A stretch of 63,800 nt of DNA from Planctomycetota bacterium. GTDB taxonomy: Bacteria > Planctomycetota > Planctomycetia > Pirellulales > Pirellulaceae. Below the pieces are notes generated by a model that saw only the letters and a program-made list of their open reading frames with translations, did not search any database and was not told the DNA's origin. Both the position numbers and the translations under genes were made by a program. Location of the stretch: the NCBI GenBank assembly GCA_029259935.1, contig JAJDEH010000448.1:1-63800 (forward strand). Direction: 5' to 3'. This document shows positions 1-8,219 of this stretch, piece by piece; position 1 is the first letter of the stretch; every line of letters begins with the position of its first letter.

Positions 1-2
1 AG

Positions 3-1943
3 TGGCGCAGCAGCGACGATTCGGGTTGGTATTCCGCGATGGTCGATCACTTGCTCGCTTCGACGCACTATGGAGAGCGATGGGGCCGTTACTGGCTCGA
101 CATCGCCGGTTATGCGGATTCCGAAGGGGGCGTCTCTGCCGATCCCGTGCGACCAGTCGCCTGGAAGTATCGCGAATACGTGATTCGCGCCTTCAACAAA
201 GACAAGCCATACAACCGGTTTCTGCTGGAACAGATCGCCGGCGACGAGTTACTGGATTACCAAAACGCGAAAGTGATTACCGACGAGATGGTCGACAATT
301 TGATTGCCACCGGATTCTTGCGGATGGGAATCGACGAGACGGGATCGCGCACCATGAATTTCGTCCCAGAGCGGTTGGGAGTCATTGGCGACGCAATCAA
401 AGTACTCGGTTCCGGCGTGATGGGATTGACGTTGGAATGTGCAAATTGTCATTCACACAAATACGACCCGATCCCGCATCGAGACTACTATCGCTTCAAG
501 GCGATCTTTCAAGGAGCATTCGACGAACACGATTGGCTGACGTTCAAAAATCGCTCGCTCGATGTGGCGACCTCCGTGCGACGCCGGCGGGTGTCTGAAA
601 CGAACCCGCCGCTGGCGGGCAAACTCAAGAAACTGGAATCTCGTTTGCAGAATGCGATTACCGCGCAGCGGCTGGAAACGCTTCGTCAACACTATCCAGA
701 TCAATCCGAATTCACCCGCAAGGAGACACTGCGGGCGCTGAGGATCGCCGACAACAATCGGAGCCAGCCCCAGCGGATTCTCGTCGAACGGCTGCGGCAA
801 GCCGAAGTTGTGCCGGACGCCGAACAGCCGGCGGCGGTCCTTGAAGGGCGGCGGGCCGTTCAAGAGATCGAAGATGGCATCGTGCAGGTGCGGCGGCGGA
901 TGGAACCGCCGCTGGCGATTCGAGCTTTGTGGGATCGGGGCGAGCCGTCGCCGACCTATATTCTGCGCCGCGGCGACCATGATAAGCCCGGCCCGCTTGT
1001 CGGACCGGGGGTCCCCTCCGTTCTAACCGACGGCCGCACTCCGTTCGTTGCCAAGCCGCCGTTTCCTGGCAAAACCGGTCGGCGTCTGGCCTTCGCCCGC
1101 TGGCTAACGCAGCCCGAGCATCCGTTGACGGCGCGGGTCATGGTGAACCGAATCTGGTACCACCACTTCGGAGCCGGCTTGGTCGGCACGCTGGAAAACT
1201 TCGGCATGCAAGGCGAACGTCCGTCGCATCCGGAACTGCTCGACTGGCTGGCCGTGGCATTCGTCAAACGCGGCTGGAGCATCAAGGAAGTGCATCGTAT
1301 GATCCTGAACTCGCGGACCTATCGCCAATCGAGCCGCATTACCGAAGACCGACGGAAGCTTGACCCGCGCAATCGGCTGCTTTCTCGCATGCCGCTGCGG
1401 CGGATGAACGCCGAGGCGCTGCGCGACTCGCTGCTGTTGGTCTCCGGAAAACTCGAGGACACTGCCGGCGGTCCGCCCGATCTGGTCTCGGTCGACCGCG
1501 AAGGGCTCGTCACGGCCAACCCCGTGCCCGGCGGAGGGTGGCGACGTAGCATCTATCTTCAATACCGTCGTACCGAAATCCCGACGATGATGGATACGTT
1601 TGACTATCCAGACATGGGACCGAACTGCGTGGCCCGCAACGTATCGACCGTTTCGCCGCAGTCACTGATGTTAATGAACAACCGCCGCGTCCGCGACTTG
1701 GCGGCTGCCTTCGCCGCGCGCGTTGAAGGATTGTTGGCGGGACGGAAGCAGAACGATCGGGGCGCGTGCGTCGACTTCGTTTACCAAATCGCGCTGAGCC
1801 GACCGCCTAGCGAAAGGGAACGGCGGCTAGGGATCGAGACCTTACAGGAATTAGAATCGGCCTCCAACGGTCAACAACGGGCCGCGCTTGAGACTTATTG
1901 TCACACGATCCTGAATTCCGCGGCATTCCTATATATCGATTGA
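3..1943 (+). CDS. DUF1549/DUF1553 (PSD1-type) protein, 5' end outside window
   Basis: The frame is open from the first bases of the window, so the start lies upstream; 646 residues are visible. The visible N-terminus (YSAMVDHLLASTHYGERW) is the heart of DUF1549, followed by a heme-type CANCH motif in CANCHSHKYDPIPHRDYY, and the C-terminal half (TQPEHPLTARVMVNRIW, then the LLDWLA and YRQSS stretches) is DUF1553. These large planctomycete proteins carry c-type cytochrome-like motifs, are exported, and sit next to DUF1501 proteins; their substrates are unknown. The stop is 6 bases before the DUF1501 start, so the two are probably co-translated. The family assignment is firm; an oxidative role is inferred from the CxxCH motif. 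Confidence 0.93.
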   Translation, partial: WRSSDDSGWYSAMVDHLLASTHYGERWGRYWLDIAGYADSEGGVSADPVRPVAWKYREYVIRAFNKDKPYNRFLLEQIAGDELLDYQNAKVITDEMVDNLIATGFLRMGIDETGSRTMNFVPERLGVIGDAIKVLGSGVMGLTLECANCHSHKYDPIPHRDYYRFKAIFQGAFDEHDWLTFKNRSLDVATSVRRRRVSETNPPLAGKLKKLESRLQNAITAQRLETLRQHYPDQSEFTRKETLRALRIADNNRSQPQRILVERLRQAEVVPDAEQPAAVLEGRRAVQEIEDGIVQVRRRMEPPLAIRALWDRGEPSPTYILRRGDHDKPGPLVGPGVPSVLTDGRTPFVAKPPFPGKTGRRLAFARWLTQPEHPLTARVMVNRIWYHHFGAGLVGTLENFGMQGERPSHPELLDWLAVAFVKRGWSIKEVHRMILNSRTYRQSSRITEDRRKLDPRNRLLSRMPLRRMNAEALRDSLLLVSGKLEDTAGGPPDLVSVDREGLVTANPVPGGGWRRSIYLQYRRTEIPTMMDTFDYPDMGPNCVARNVSTVSPQSLMLMNNRRVRDLAAAFAARVEGLLAGRKQNDRGACVDFVYQIALSRPPSERERRLGIETLQELESASNGQQRAALETYCHTILNSAAFLYID

Positions 1944-1949
1944 CGGCTG

Positions 1950-3419
1950 ATGAACAACCGACCAACAAACCAAACCACCCGCCGCGACTTTTTCGCACGC
2001 ACTTGCGACGGAGTGTTCGGTGCCGCGCTGGCTCACATGATGTGCCAAGATTTTTTTGGCGGCACTTCCCTGCTTGCGGCGGAACCGGAATCGCGCGAAC
2101 CCGCGCCGCAATACACCCTGCGACCTCAGCGGCCCCACCATCCGGCCAAGGCCACCTCGGTGATCCATCTGTTTATGAATGGCGGCCCGAGCCAAATGGA
2201 TCTGTTCGATCCGAAGCCGGTATTGAACCAGATGGATGGGCAACCGTATCCCGGCAGTATCGAAGAAATCGGTAACTCGAACACGACTTCGATCGGCGAG
2301 ATGATGGGTGGCCAGTTCAGATTTGCCCGGCATGGGCAATCTGGAATGTGGATGGCCGACGTGTTGCCGCAGACGGCGAAGATGGCGGACGACATTTGCC
2401 TGATCAATTCCATGTGGACCGACCATCCAAACCACGACAACGCCCTATACAAGATTCACAGCGGTCGGCTGTTCATGGGGTATCCGACGTTCGGCGCTTG
2501 GACGGTGTACGGGCTGGGAACGGTAAACCAGAACTTGCCCGCCTACGTCGTGCTGAACGATCCACTCGGCCCGCCCAAGAATGGAACGCGAAACTGGACG
2601 TCCGGATTTCTGCCGCCCCTGTATCAAGGCACCCGTTTTCGGCCAACCGGTTCTCCGATCTTGAATCTGAAACCCCAATACGAGCAGTCGTCGGCCGTCA
2701 CCGCGTCGGCTCGCGGCCTGTTGCGTCAGCTCGACGAGATCCACCGCAACGATCGCCCTCACTATCCGGAGCTGGATGCGCGTATCGAGTCCTACGGCCT
2801 GGCGGCCAGAATGCAGATGTCGGCCGGCGAGGCGCTCGACTTGTCGCGGGAAAACCAACCCACCTTGTCGATGTACGGCGTCGGCGAGCAGCAGACCGAC
2901 TCGTTCGGCCGGCGCTGTTTGCTCGCGCGGCGACTGGTCGAGCGCGGAGTGCGCTTTGTACAGATCTTTCTAGATGAGCAACCATGGGACAGCCACGCGG
3001 ATCTCGGCCCCAATCATCGGGCGGCATGCGGTCGCACCGACAAACCGGTCGCCGGATTGCTGCGCGACCTCAAGCAACGCGGTCTGCTCGATTCCACGCT
3101 GGTGATCTGGGGTGGCGAATTTGGCAGGACTCCGACCACGCAAAAGTCCGCCAACGGCTATTCAGGCCGCGACCACAATATGCAGGCCTTCACATCCTGG
3201 ATGGCAGGGGGCGGCATCAAGGGCGGCACGACCTACGGCGCGACGGACGACTTCGGCCACCAAGCGGTTGAAAATCCGGTCAGCGTCCACGATTTCCACG
3301 CCACGATTTTACATCTGCTGGGACTGCATCATCAAAAGTTGTTTTTCAAACGGAGTGGCCTGGACGAGCGGCTGACCGGTTTCGAACCGCCGCGCGTGGT
3401 CCACGAGATCTTGGCGTAG
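1950..3419 (+). CDS. DUF1501 domain protein, Tat-exported
   Basis: 489 residues. The N-terminus has a twin-arginine signal (TTRRDFFARTCDGVFGAALA). The body shows the DUF1501 landmarks: VIHLFMNGGPSQMDLFDPKP near residue 70, the GMWMADVLPQTAKMADDICL region, and WGGEFGRTPTTQ followed by GRDHN near the C-terminus. The fold is related to the alkaline phosphatase/sulfatase superfamily, but no activity has been assigned with certainty. The ATG lies just after the stop of the preceding DUF1549/1553 gene with no clear Shine-Dalgarno, so translational coupling is likely. This pairing is the standard planctomycete arrangement. Confidence 0.93.
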   Translation: MNNRPTNQTTRRDFFARTCDGVFGAALAHMMCQDFFGGTSLLAAEPESREPAPQYTLRPQRPHHPAKATSVIHLFMNGGPSQMDLFDPKPVLNQMDGQPYPGSIEEIGNSNTTSIGEMMGGQFRFARHGQSGMWMADVLPQTAKMADDICLINSMWTDHPNHDNALYKIHSGRLFMGYPTFGAWTVYGLGTVNQNLPAYVVLNDPLGPPKNGTRNWTSGFLPPLYQGTRFRPTGSPILNLKPQYEQSSAVTASARGLLRQLDEIHRNDRPHYPELDARIESYGLAARMQMSAGEALDLSRENQPTLSMYGVGEQQTDSFGRRCLLARRLVERGVRFVQIFLDEQPWDSHADLGPNHRAACGRTDKPVAGLLRDLKQRGLLDSTLVIWGGEFGRTPTTQKSANGYSGRDHNMQAFTSWMAGGGIKGGTTYGATDDFGHQAVENPVSVHDFHATILHLLGLHHQKLFFKRSGLDERLTGFEPPRVVHEILA

Positions 3420-3495
3420 GCCGGATTCCGGCCACCATCGGTAAGCAGACACGACGACTTTGCGAGCTGGAAAAGCGACCCGTACGAGGACCACC

Positions 3496-4371
3496 ATGAT
3501 CAACCGACGCGACCTTCTCAATCTTGCCGCCACGGCCGGTGCTGCTTCCGTACTCGCATCGTCGCGCGCTCAGTCGGCGGAGCGCGAAGAGACGACGTTG
3601 CAAATCGTCGACACGAATGTCAGCCTATTCCAATGGCCGTTTCGCCGACTGCCTCTCGACAACACGGCAGCGTTGGTCAAGAAGCTTCGCACGCTGGGAA
3701 TTGCCCAGGCTTGGGCGGGAAGTTTTGAAGGGGTTTTGCATCGCGACATCACCGCAGTGAATCAACGATTGTCGGATGAATGCAAGCGGCATCCCGAGCT
3801 AATCCCCATCGGTTCGATCAACCTCGAACTTCCAGACTGGGAACACGATCTTGGCAGGTGCATCGACCAGCACGAAATGCCGGGCATTCGGCTTCATCCA
3901 AACTATCACGGATACACGCTGGACGATCCGCGGTTTGCCCGGCTGTTGCAACTGGCCACGAAGGCGGGTCGGTTCGTCCAAATTGCCTCGGCGATGGAAG
4001 ACACGCGCACACAACACCCGATGCTGCAAGTGGCGGATGTCGATCTTGCCCCCTTGCCCGACGTAATGCGCCGCACCGCGCGAGCCAAGGTTCAGATCCT
4101 CAACGCTCGCCCGCGGCAGCCGATGCTCGATCAACTGGCGAAGGTGCCCGGCATTTACTTCGACACGGCCCGCGTCGACGGGACCGACGGGGTTCCGCGA
4201 TTGCTCGAACAAGTTCCGGCGGGCCGAGCTCTGTTCGGAACGCACGCTCCGTTTCTCATCCCCGAAGCCGCGCTCATCCGTGTCCATGAATCATCGGGGC
4301 TCGACGAGAAAACGCTGAGGTCACTGCTGTCGGAAAATGCCGAACAAGTACTCAACGAGGCCAAAGCATGA
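3496..4371 (+). CDS. amidohydrolase-2-like TIM-barrel protein, Tat signal
   Basis: 291 residues from the chosen ATG, which directly precedes a twin-arginine signal (MINRRDLLNLAATAGAASVL); an in-frame ATG 36 bases upstream would bury that signal. The body resembles metal-dependent hydrolases of the amidohydrolase-2 (ACMSD-like) group: an opening strand (LQIVDTNVSLFQWPF), PGIRLHPNYHGY, and a C-terminal RALFGTHAPF strand with a terminal helix. The first strand reads DTN where active relatives often have DxH, so one metal ligand may be missing or supplied elsewhere. It overlaps the next gene, also amidohydrolase-like, by 4 bases (ATGA), implying a heteromer or sequential reactions. The substrate cannot be told. 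Confidence 0.82.
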   Translation: MINRRDLLNLAATAGAASVLASSRAQSAEREETTLQIVDTNVSLFQWPFRRLPLDNTAALVKKLRTLGIAQAWAGSFEGVLHRDITAVNQRLSDECKRHPELIPIGSINLELPDWEHDLGRCIDQHEMPGIRLHPNYHGYTLDDPRFARLLQLATKAGRFVQIASAMEDTRTQHPMLQVADVDLAPLPDVMRRTARAKVQILNARPRQPMLDQLAKVPGIYFDTARVDGTDGVPRLLEQVPAGRALFGTHAPFLIPEAALIRVHESSGLDEKTLRSLLSENAEQVLNEAKA

Positions 4372-5213
4372 ATCTCGAATCCGTACAGCTTGGCCTGCCA
4401 TCATCACAACGGTTGAAGGAATACAGAATCTGGGATTCCTATTTCACGCCTTCCCATTCCCATCCTGGCCGCGACGGCAGCAGCGGGCTTGTCGCCGATA
4501 TCGAACGATCCCTGCCGGCCATTCAGAAAGGCCAGTTCGAAAAACTGTGTTACTTCGCACACGTGGGGATTGGTACGACGACGGATGCCGATCTTGAAAA
4601 GATGCTCCGCGCCAAACCAGAGATCGTGGCGAAGCCACTCAAACGCTGGCCGAAGCTTCTGCTGGGAATGATTCAACTCAACGCCAACGATGTTCGCGCC
4701 TCGCTCGACGCGATCAATCGCTGGCTGCGCGACGGTCCGATGCTGGGCGTCTATTTTCCAGGCGGCGGTCCGGGGGCGCTGGCTTGCAGTCATCGCAATT
4801 TCCATCCGCTGGTCGAACGCATCGCGGAGTTAAAGGGCGTTATTATGCAGCACACGTGGTTCATAACCGGTGGCAAGCAGAGTCCCGGGTCGTCGACTCC
4901 CGCCGAGTTGGCTGAACTGGCTGCCAAGTTTCCCGAGCAGAAGTTTCTCTGCGCTCACGCGGGCGGCGAATGGCAGCGAGGTATTCGTGCCGTGCGGGGA
5001 TCGAGCAACATTCTGGTCGAGACATCCGGTTTCGATGCCACCGCCGGTTTCATCGAAATGGCCGTGCGAGAACTTGGCGCCGAGCGTGTTGTTTTCGGCA
5101 GCCACTTGCCATCGCGCTCGCTCGGAACGGAACTAGGCAAGATCATCGGGGCGGACATTTCTGAACAGAGCAAACGCCTCATCCTAGGCGAGAATTATCG
5201 GGCGCTGTTCTGA
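4368..5213 (+). CDS. amidohydrolase-2-like TIM-barrel protein (partner)
   Basis: 281 residues with no signal peptide. It starts within the stop codon of the preceding amidohydrolase-like gene (ATGA overlap), so translation is coupled. The sequence shows YRIWDSYFTPSHSHPG near residue 20 (histidines in place of the usual DxH strand), MLGVYFPGGGPGALAC, QHTWFITGGKQSPGSSTPAE, FLCAHAGGEWQRGI (a metal-ligand-type strand with AHAGG) and RVVFGSHLPSRSLGTE near the end, all consistent with a TIM-barrel metal hydrolase. Being cytoplasmic by sequence while its partner carries a Tat signal is notable; it could be exported by hitch-hiking on that partner. The reaction is unknown. Confidence 0.8.
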   Translation: MNLESVQLGLPSSQRLKEYRIWDSYFTPSHSHPGRDGSSGLVADIERSLPAIQKGQFEKLCYFAHVGIGTTTDADLEKMLRAKPEIVAKPLKRWPKLLLGMIQLNANDVRASLDAINRWLRDGPMLGVYFPGGGPGALACSHRNFHPLVERIAELKGVIMQHTWFITGGKQSPGSSTPAELAELAAKFPEQKFLCAHAGGEWQRGIRAVRGSSNILVETSGFDATAGFIEMAVRELGAERVVFGSHLPSRSLGTELGKIIGADISEQSKRLILGENYRALF

Positions 5214-5295
5214 GATCGTTGGCCATCGGACGATTGCTGGACTAGAATTTGCGGATCGTCCTCCCCTCAAATTTTCGTGAAATCATGGAATTCGT

Positions 5296-6570
5296 ATGTT
5301 AAATGCTAAGCCTTCGCTGCTGGTTTGTCTCCTCCTTCTGGTTGCCGCCGGACCTGCTTCCGCGGCCGAAAACTGGGCTCGCTTTCGTGGCCCCACCGGC
5401 CAGGGCGTCTCGTCGGAAAAGGGCCTTCCGACTCGTTGGAGCGCGACGGAAAACATCGCCTGGAAGACGGCGGTACCGGGCGCGGGCTGGTCATCGCCGA
5501 TCATTCATGGCGACCGCATTTTTCTAACGGCCACCATGGACGAAGGAAAAGCTTGTCACGTTTTGTGCGTCAATCGCCGCGATGGCAAGATCCTCTGGGA
5601 TACCGAAGTCTTCCAGCAGACTCCGACGAAGAAACGCAGAGACAATTCCTACGCGACGCCGACACCGACAACGGATGGCGAACGAGTTTATGCCGTCTTC
5701 AGCGGCGGCAGCATCGCGGCGCTCGACTACGACGGACAAATTGCCTGGACGAATCACGAAGTCGAGTTTTTCAGCCAGCATGGGCTCGCCGCCTCGCCGA
5801 TCTTGTACAAAGATCTGCTGATCATGCCCTATGACGGCAGCAGCGACGGTAAGGACAACTTGGTTGGGTTTAAGAAACCGTGGGACAAGGCCGTGCTGCT
5901 TGCCGTCGACAAAGCAACGGGCGATGTACGCTGGCGTGGCACGCGGGGTATGTCGCGCCTGGGCCATGTAACGCCCAACATTGTTCGCGTGAATGGAAGC
6001 GATCAAATTGTCAGCGGGGCCGGAGACGTGGTGCAGGGATTCGATCCGCAAACAGGCAAACGCATCTGGTCGGTTTACAGCCAAGGCGAAGGCGTGGCTC
6101 CGTCGCTGGTCTTCGGTGAAGGCTTGGTCTTTAGTTGCTCTGGATTTGAAGCGCCAACGATTCGCGTCGTGAAAACCGGTGGACAAGGCGACGTTACCAG
6201 TTCGCATATCGCGTGGGAACAAAAGAAAGGCGTGCCGTCCTTGGCTTCGATGCTCTACGTTGCACCGCACATCTACTCGGTCACCGATGCGGGTGTGGTC
6301 ACGTGTTTCACGGCCAAGACAGGCGAGATCGTTTGGCAGAACCGAATTGGCGGCAAACATTCCTGCTCGCCGGTCTACATCGATGGCAAGATCTACTTTC
6401 TTTCGGAAGCCGAAGGAGAGGCGGTCATCATCGAGGCGGGTTCCGAATTCCACGTTGTGGCTCGCAACCGCCTTGATGAAAAGTGCAAGGGCTCCATCGG
6501 CGTATCCCAGGGCAACTTGTTTATTCGGTCGGAAAACCATCTGTTTTGTATCGGCGATCGACCCAAGTGA
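5296..6570 (+). CDS. secreted PQQ-like beta-propeller protein
   Basis: 424 residues with a Sec signal peptide (lipophilic stretch LLVCLLLLVAAGPASA). The mature part begins NWARFRGPTGQGVS and continues with repeated propeller blades (ENIAWKTAVPG, GKILWDTEVFQ, GDVRWRGTRG, GKRIWSVYSQ, GEIVWQNRIGG), the PQQ/BamB-like repeat common in planctomycetes. Such proteins often accompany DUF1501/DUF1553 genes; whether a cofactor is bound is unknown. It starts 82 bases after the amidohydrolase pair and probably ends the operon. Its last 11 codons are repeated about 1.5 kb downstream (8080-8158), a sign of rearrangement at the 3' end. Confidence 0.9.
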   Translation: MLNAKPSLLVCLLLLVAAGPASAAENWARFRGPTGQGVSSEKGLPTRWSATENIAWKTAVPGAGWSSPIIHGDRIFLTATMDEGKACHVLCVNRRDGKILWDTEVFQQTPTKKRRDNSYATPTPTTDGERVYAVFSGGSIAALDYDGQIAWTNHEVEFFSQHGLAASPILYKDLLIMPYDGSSDGKDNLVGFKKPWDKAVLLAVDKATGDVRWRGTRGMSRLGHVTPNIVRVNGSDQIVSGAGDVVQGFDPQTGKRIWSVYSQGEGVAPSLVFGEGLVFSCSGFEAPTIRVVKTGGQGDVTSSHIAWEQKKGVPSLASMLYVAPHIYSVTDAGVVTCFTAKTGEIVWQNRIGGKHSCSPVYIDGKIYFLSEAEGEAVIIEAGSEFHVVARNRLDEKCKGSIGVSQGNLFIRSENHLFCIGDRPK

Positions 6571-6616
6571 TCGGTGATGACGAAGACCGCTAGCGCAAGT
6601 GAACGGGCCGCGACGT
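6538..6616 (+). repeat. 79-bp direct repeat, copy 1 (3' end of propeller gene)
   Basis: This stretch covers the final codons HLFCIGDRPK-stop of the propeller gene plus about 45 bases after it. It matches 8080-8158 at about 67 of 79 positions by eye. The copies diverge mostly in the middle (around 6577-6591), while both ends are well preserved. In this copy the terminator-like palindrome seen after copy 2 is degraded. Confidence 0.85.
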
Positions 6617-6883
6617 AGAATGGCGCGGGGATGGGTGTCCTTGAAGTCGAGGCGCTGCGCCATTGTTGACGGCCAAGGAAACAGCACACGCTTCAACGGA
6701 AAAGAGACCTGACCGACCTGCCCCCTTTTCTGCCGGCCACCGGCAAACTTTCGCCGAGCCCACGGCATCGTTACAATTCCCAATTAGCAGCCGCCAACAG
6801 CTACGCGGCTCAGTTCAACAGGTTTCATCGCTCATGGCTGCGCCACGAGACGATAAAACACTAAACGTTGGGACGCCAAAACA

Positions 6884-7303
6884 ATGCCCATTCTCCGTGT
6901 GACAGCAACCGGTTCTGGCCGTGTAGTCAGCTGGCCGAAACTGAAACAGGGTCAGCTTGCCGACACCGGACGCGTGCGTAGTCTGGCCCCAACCACGGTT
7001 CTCACGGATGTTGTCGCGGACATACATGACCTCTGCAAATCCCTCGACACCAATTGCCGTATTGTTTCCGTCATCCCAAATGGCTTCACCTCGCTCACAT
7101 TCAATCTAGCATTCATCGGTCAAGGCTTTGAGGTGACCTGCACGCGGCGGCTTGTCCGTGGATGGTTTCCATTGAACTTGCTCGCGCAGGAGTTTGGTGG
7201 TAATTACGATGTGGTAGTGACAGTGAACGGCGCAAATGATGAGGCAATCGAAAAGTTGGTCGGGATGCTAAAGTCCAAATATCAGTGTATGGCCGCTATG
7301 TGA
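6884..7303 (+). CDS. hypothetical protein
   Basis: 139 residues, not recognised. There is no signal peptide or membrane segment. The protein reads as a compact alpha/beta domain: a possible SH3-like opening (PILRVTATGSGRVVSWPKL), a helix VLTDVVADIHDLCKSLD, then beta strands and a final helix (NDEAIEKLVGMLKSKYQCM). It lies alone between two copies of the 79-bp repeat, with a hairpin-ended element immediately downstream, so it may have arrived with the inserted segment. About 310 bases upstream contain no other convincing gene. Confidence 0.6.
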   Translation: MPILRVTATGSGRVVSWPKLKQGQLADTGRVRSLAPTTVLTDVVADIHDLCKSLDTNCRIVSVIPNGFTSLTFNLAFIGQGFEVTCTRRLVRGWFPLNLLAQEFGGNYDVVVTVNGANDEAIEKLVGMLKSKYQCMAAM

Positions 7304-7318
7304 CGAGGGCGGAGCGTC

Positions 7319-7432
7319 AAAGTGGACATTCTACTTTATTAATGAGAGACGTTTGGGTTGCCAGATTTTCGAACCCTCGCTCCGCGCGAAAGCCGCTCTC
7401 GGAAGAAATCAAGAACGTAGGATGTCCCCTTT
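7319..7432. mobile_element. 114-bp MITE-like element with 16-bp terminal inverted repeats
   Basis: The left end AAAGTGGACATTCTAC (7319-7334) and the right end GTAGGATGTCCCCTTT (7417-7432) are inverted repeats of each other at 14 of 16 positions. The interior has no coding capacity. Short elements with such ends are typically non-autonomous and moved by a transposase elsewhere in the genome; none is present here. A 16-base stretch of near-identity at that spacing is unlikely by chance. Confidence 0.65.
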
Positions 7433-7503
7433 CTCCCCGTCTCAGTTCGGACAGCCAGAGAAACAAGACAACCAATAAGACGGGATGCGGGAGATAAGAC
7501 GCG

Positions 7504-7971
7504 TCAGTCACCTTGCATCCGCGTCGTGCTGTCCTTCTCTGTAACGCAGACGACGAGTTCCTGGATGTCCTCTTGCCTGAGGACATCCACATCCCGAGCA
7601 ATGTGCCTTCGATGGGCGAGGGCGATCACATGGTGATGGTAGGTGCGGTGTTGGCCCTGTACGGTTCGCTCGGCGACGATGCGAACGAGTCCATTCGGTC
7701 GCACTTCTATTATCTGGCCGGCAATAGTTTCAGGCGTTCCTGTGTCTTGGCCGCGATGGTGGTTGCCGATTGCTTTTCCGGCGGCCGAGTCGGATCGGAA
7801 CTGCAATTCCACGATGTCATGGACGTCTAAATCGCTGGAATCCGCCGCCTGGCCGTAATCGGTGGCAGTGAATCGTCCAGATTTTGGCGGAATCGAGGTT
7901 GGATTCGCCCGCCGGTCTGCTAAGCAGCCTGTCGTCAACAAGGTGCCGAAGATGGCAACCATACACGCCAT
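7504..7971 (-). CDS. small lipoprotein, weakly FlgH-like
   Basis: 155 residues from the chosen ATG, which opens a signal sequence (MACMVAIFGTLLTTGC) ending in a good lipobox, LTTGC; the open frame extends 37 codons upstream without signal-like sequence. The mature part contains LDVHDIVELQFRSDSAAGKA and IAGQIIEVRPNGLVRIVAER, which has the shape of the flagellar L-ring protein FlgH (interface strand, then V-PNG-LVI-G). The match is weak, and no other flagellar gene is nearby. It could instead be an unrelated envelope lipoprotein. It lies in the apparently inserted 6.6-8.1 kb segment. Confidence 0.5.
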   Translation of the reverse strand: MACMVAIFGTLLTTGCLADRRANPTSIPPKSGRFTATDYGQAADSSDLDVHDIVELQFRSDSAAGKAIGNHHRGQDTGTPETIAGQIIEVRPNGLVRIVAERTVQGQHRTYHHHVIALAHRRHIARDVDVLRQEDIQELVVCVTEKDSTTRMQGD

Positions 7972-8079
7972 GTTCAGGCTCGCGATTCGGGTTACCAACA
8001 AAAACACGCGCGCGTCCTCGACGTCAATGAGTAGAGATGAATTCGATAGGGTCCCTAACCAAGTCTCGAGTGTCAAGGG

Positions 8080-8158
8080 CATCTGTTTTGCATCGGCGAC
8101 CGGCCCAAGTGATCGGTGGCTGCCGTGACTGCTAGCGCAACTGAACGGGCCGCGACGT
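8080..8158 (+). repeat. 79-bp direct repeat, copy 2
   Basis: This is the second copy of the propeller 3' end. It still encodes HLFCIGDRPK followed by a stop, but with no upstream gene body in that frame: the homology begins abruptly at 8080. Its 3' side runs into an intact 12-bp-stem hairpin. The copy best explains the original gene end, with the 6.6-8.1 kb segment inserted between. Confidence 0.85.
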
Positions 8159-8175
8159 GATTTGTCGCGGCCCGT
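8145..8175. terminator. perfect 12-bp stem hairpin between convergent genes
   Basis: The arms 8145-8156 (ACGGGCCGCGAC) and 8164-8175 are perfectly complementary around a 7-base loop. There is no strong T run on either side, so it may be a weak or bidirectional terminator. It lies downstream of the minus-strand beta-trefoil gene and, before the apparent insertion, downstream of the plus-strand propeller gene. Confidence 0.6.
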
Positions 8176-8219
8176 GATGTGAACTTCACGCGAAGAAACT
8201 TGGGTTATCGTTTTCCGCG

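Noticed and set aside
5524..6783. 419-codon open frame on the minus strand
   Set aside because: It lies opposite the propeller gene, which has a signal peptide and repeated blades; the minus-strand product looks like no protein family and has shadow-like composition.
6663..6902. 79-codon plus-strand frame
   Set aside because: No homology and no ribosome site; the better start at 6884 in another frame belongs to the neighbouring gene.
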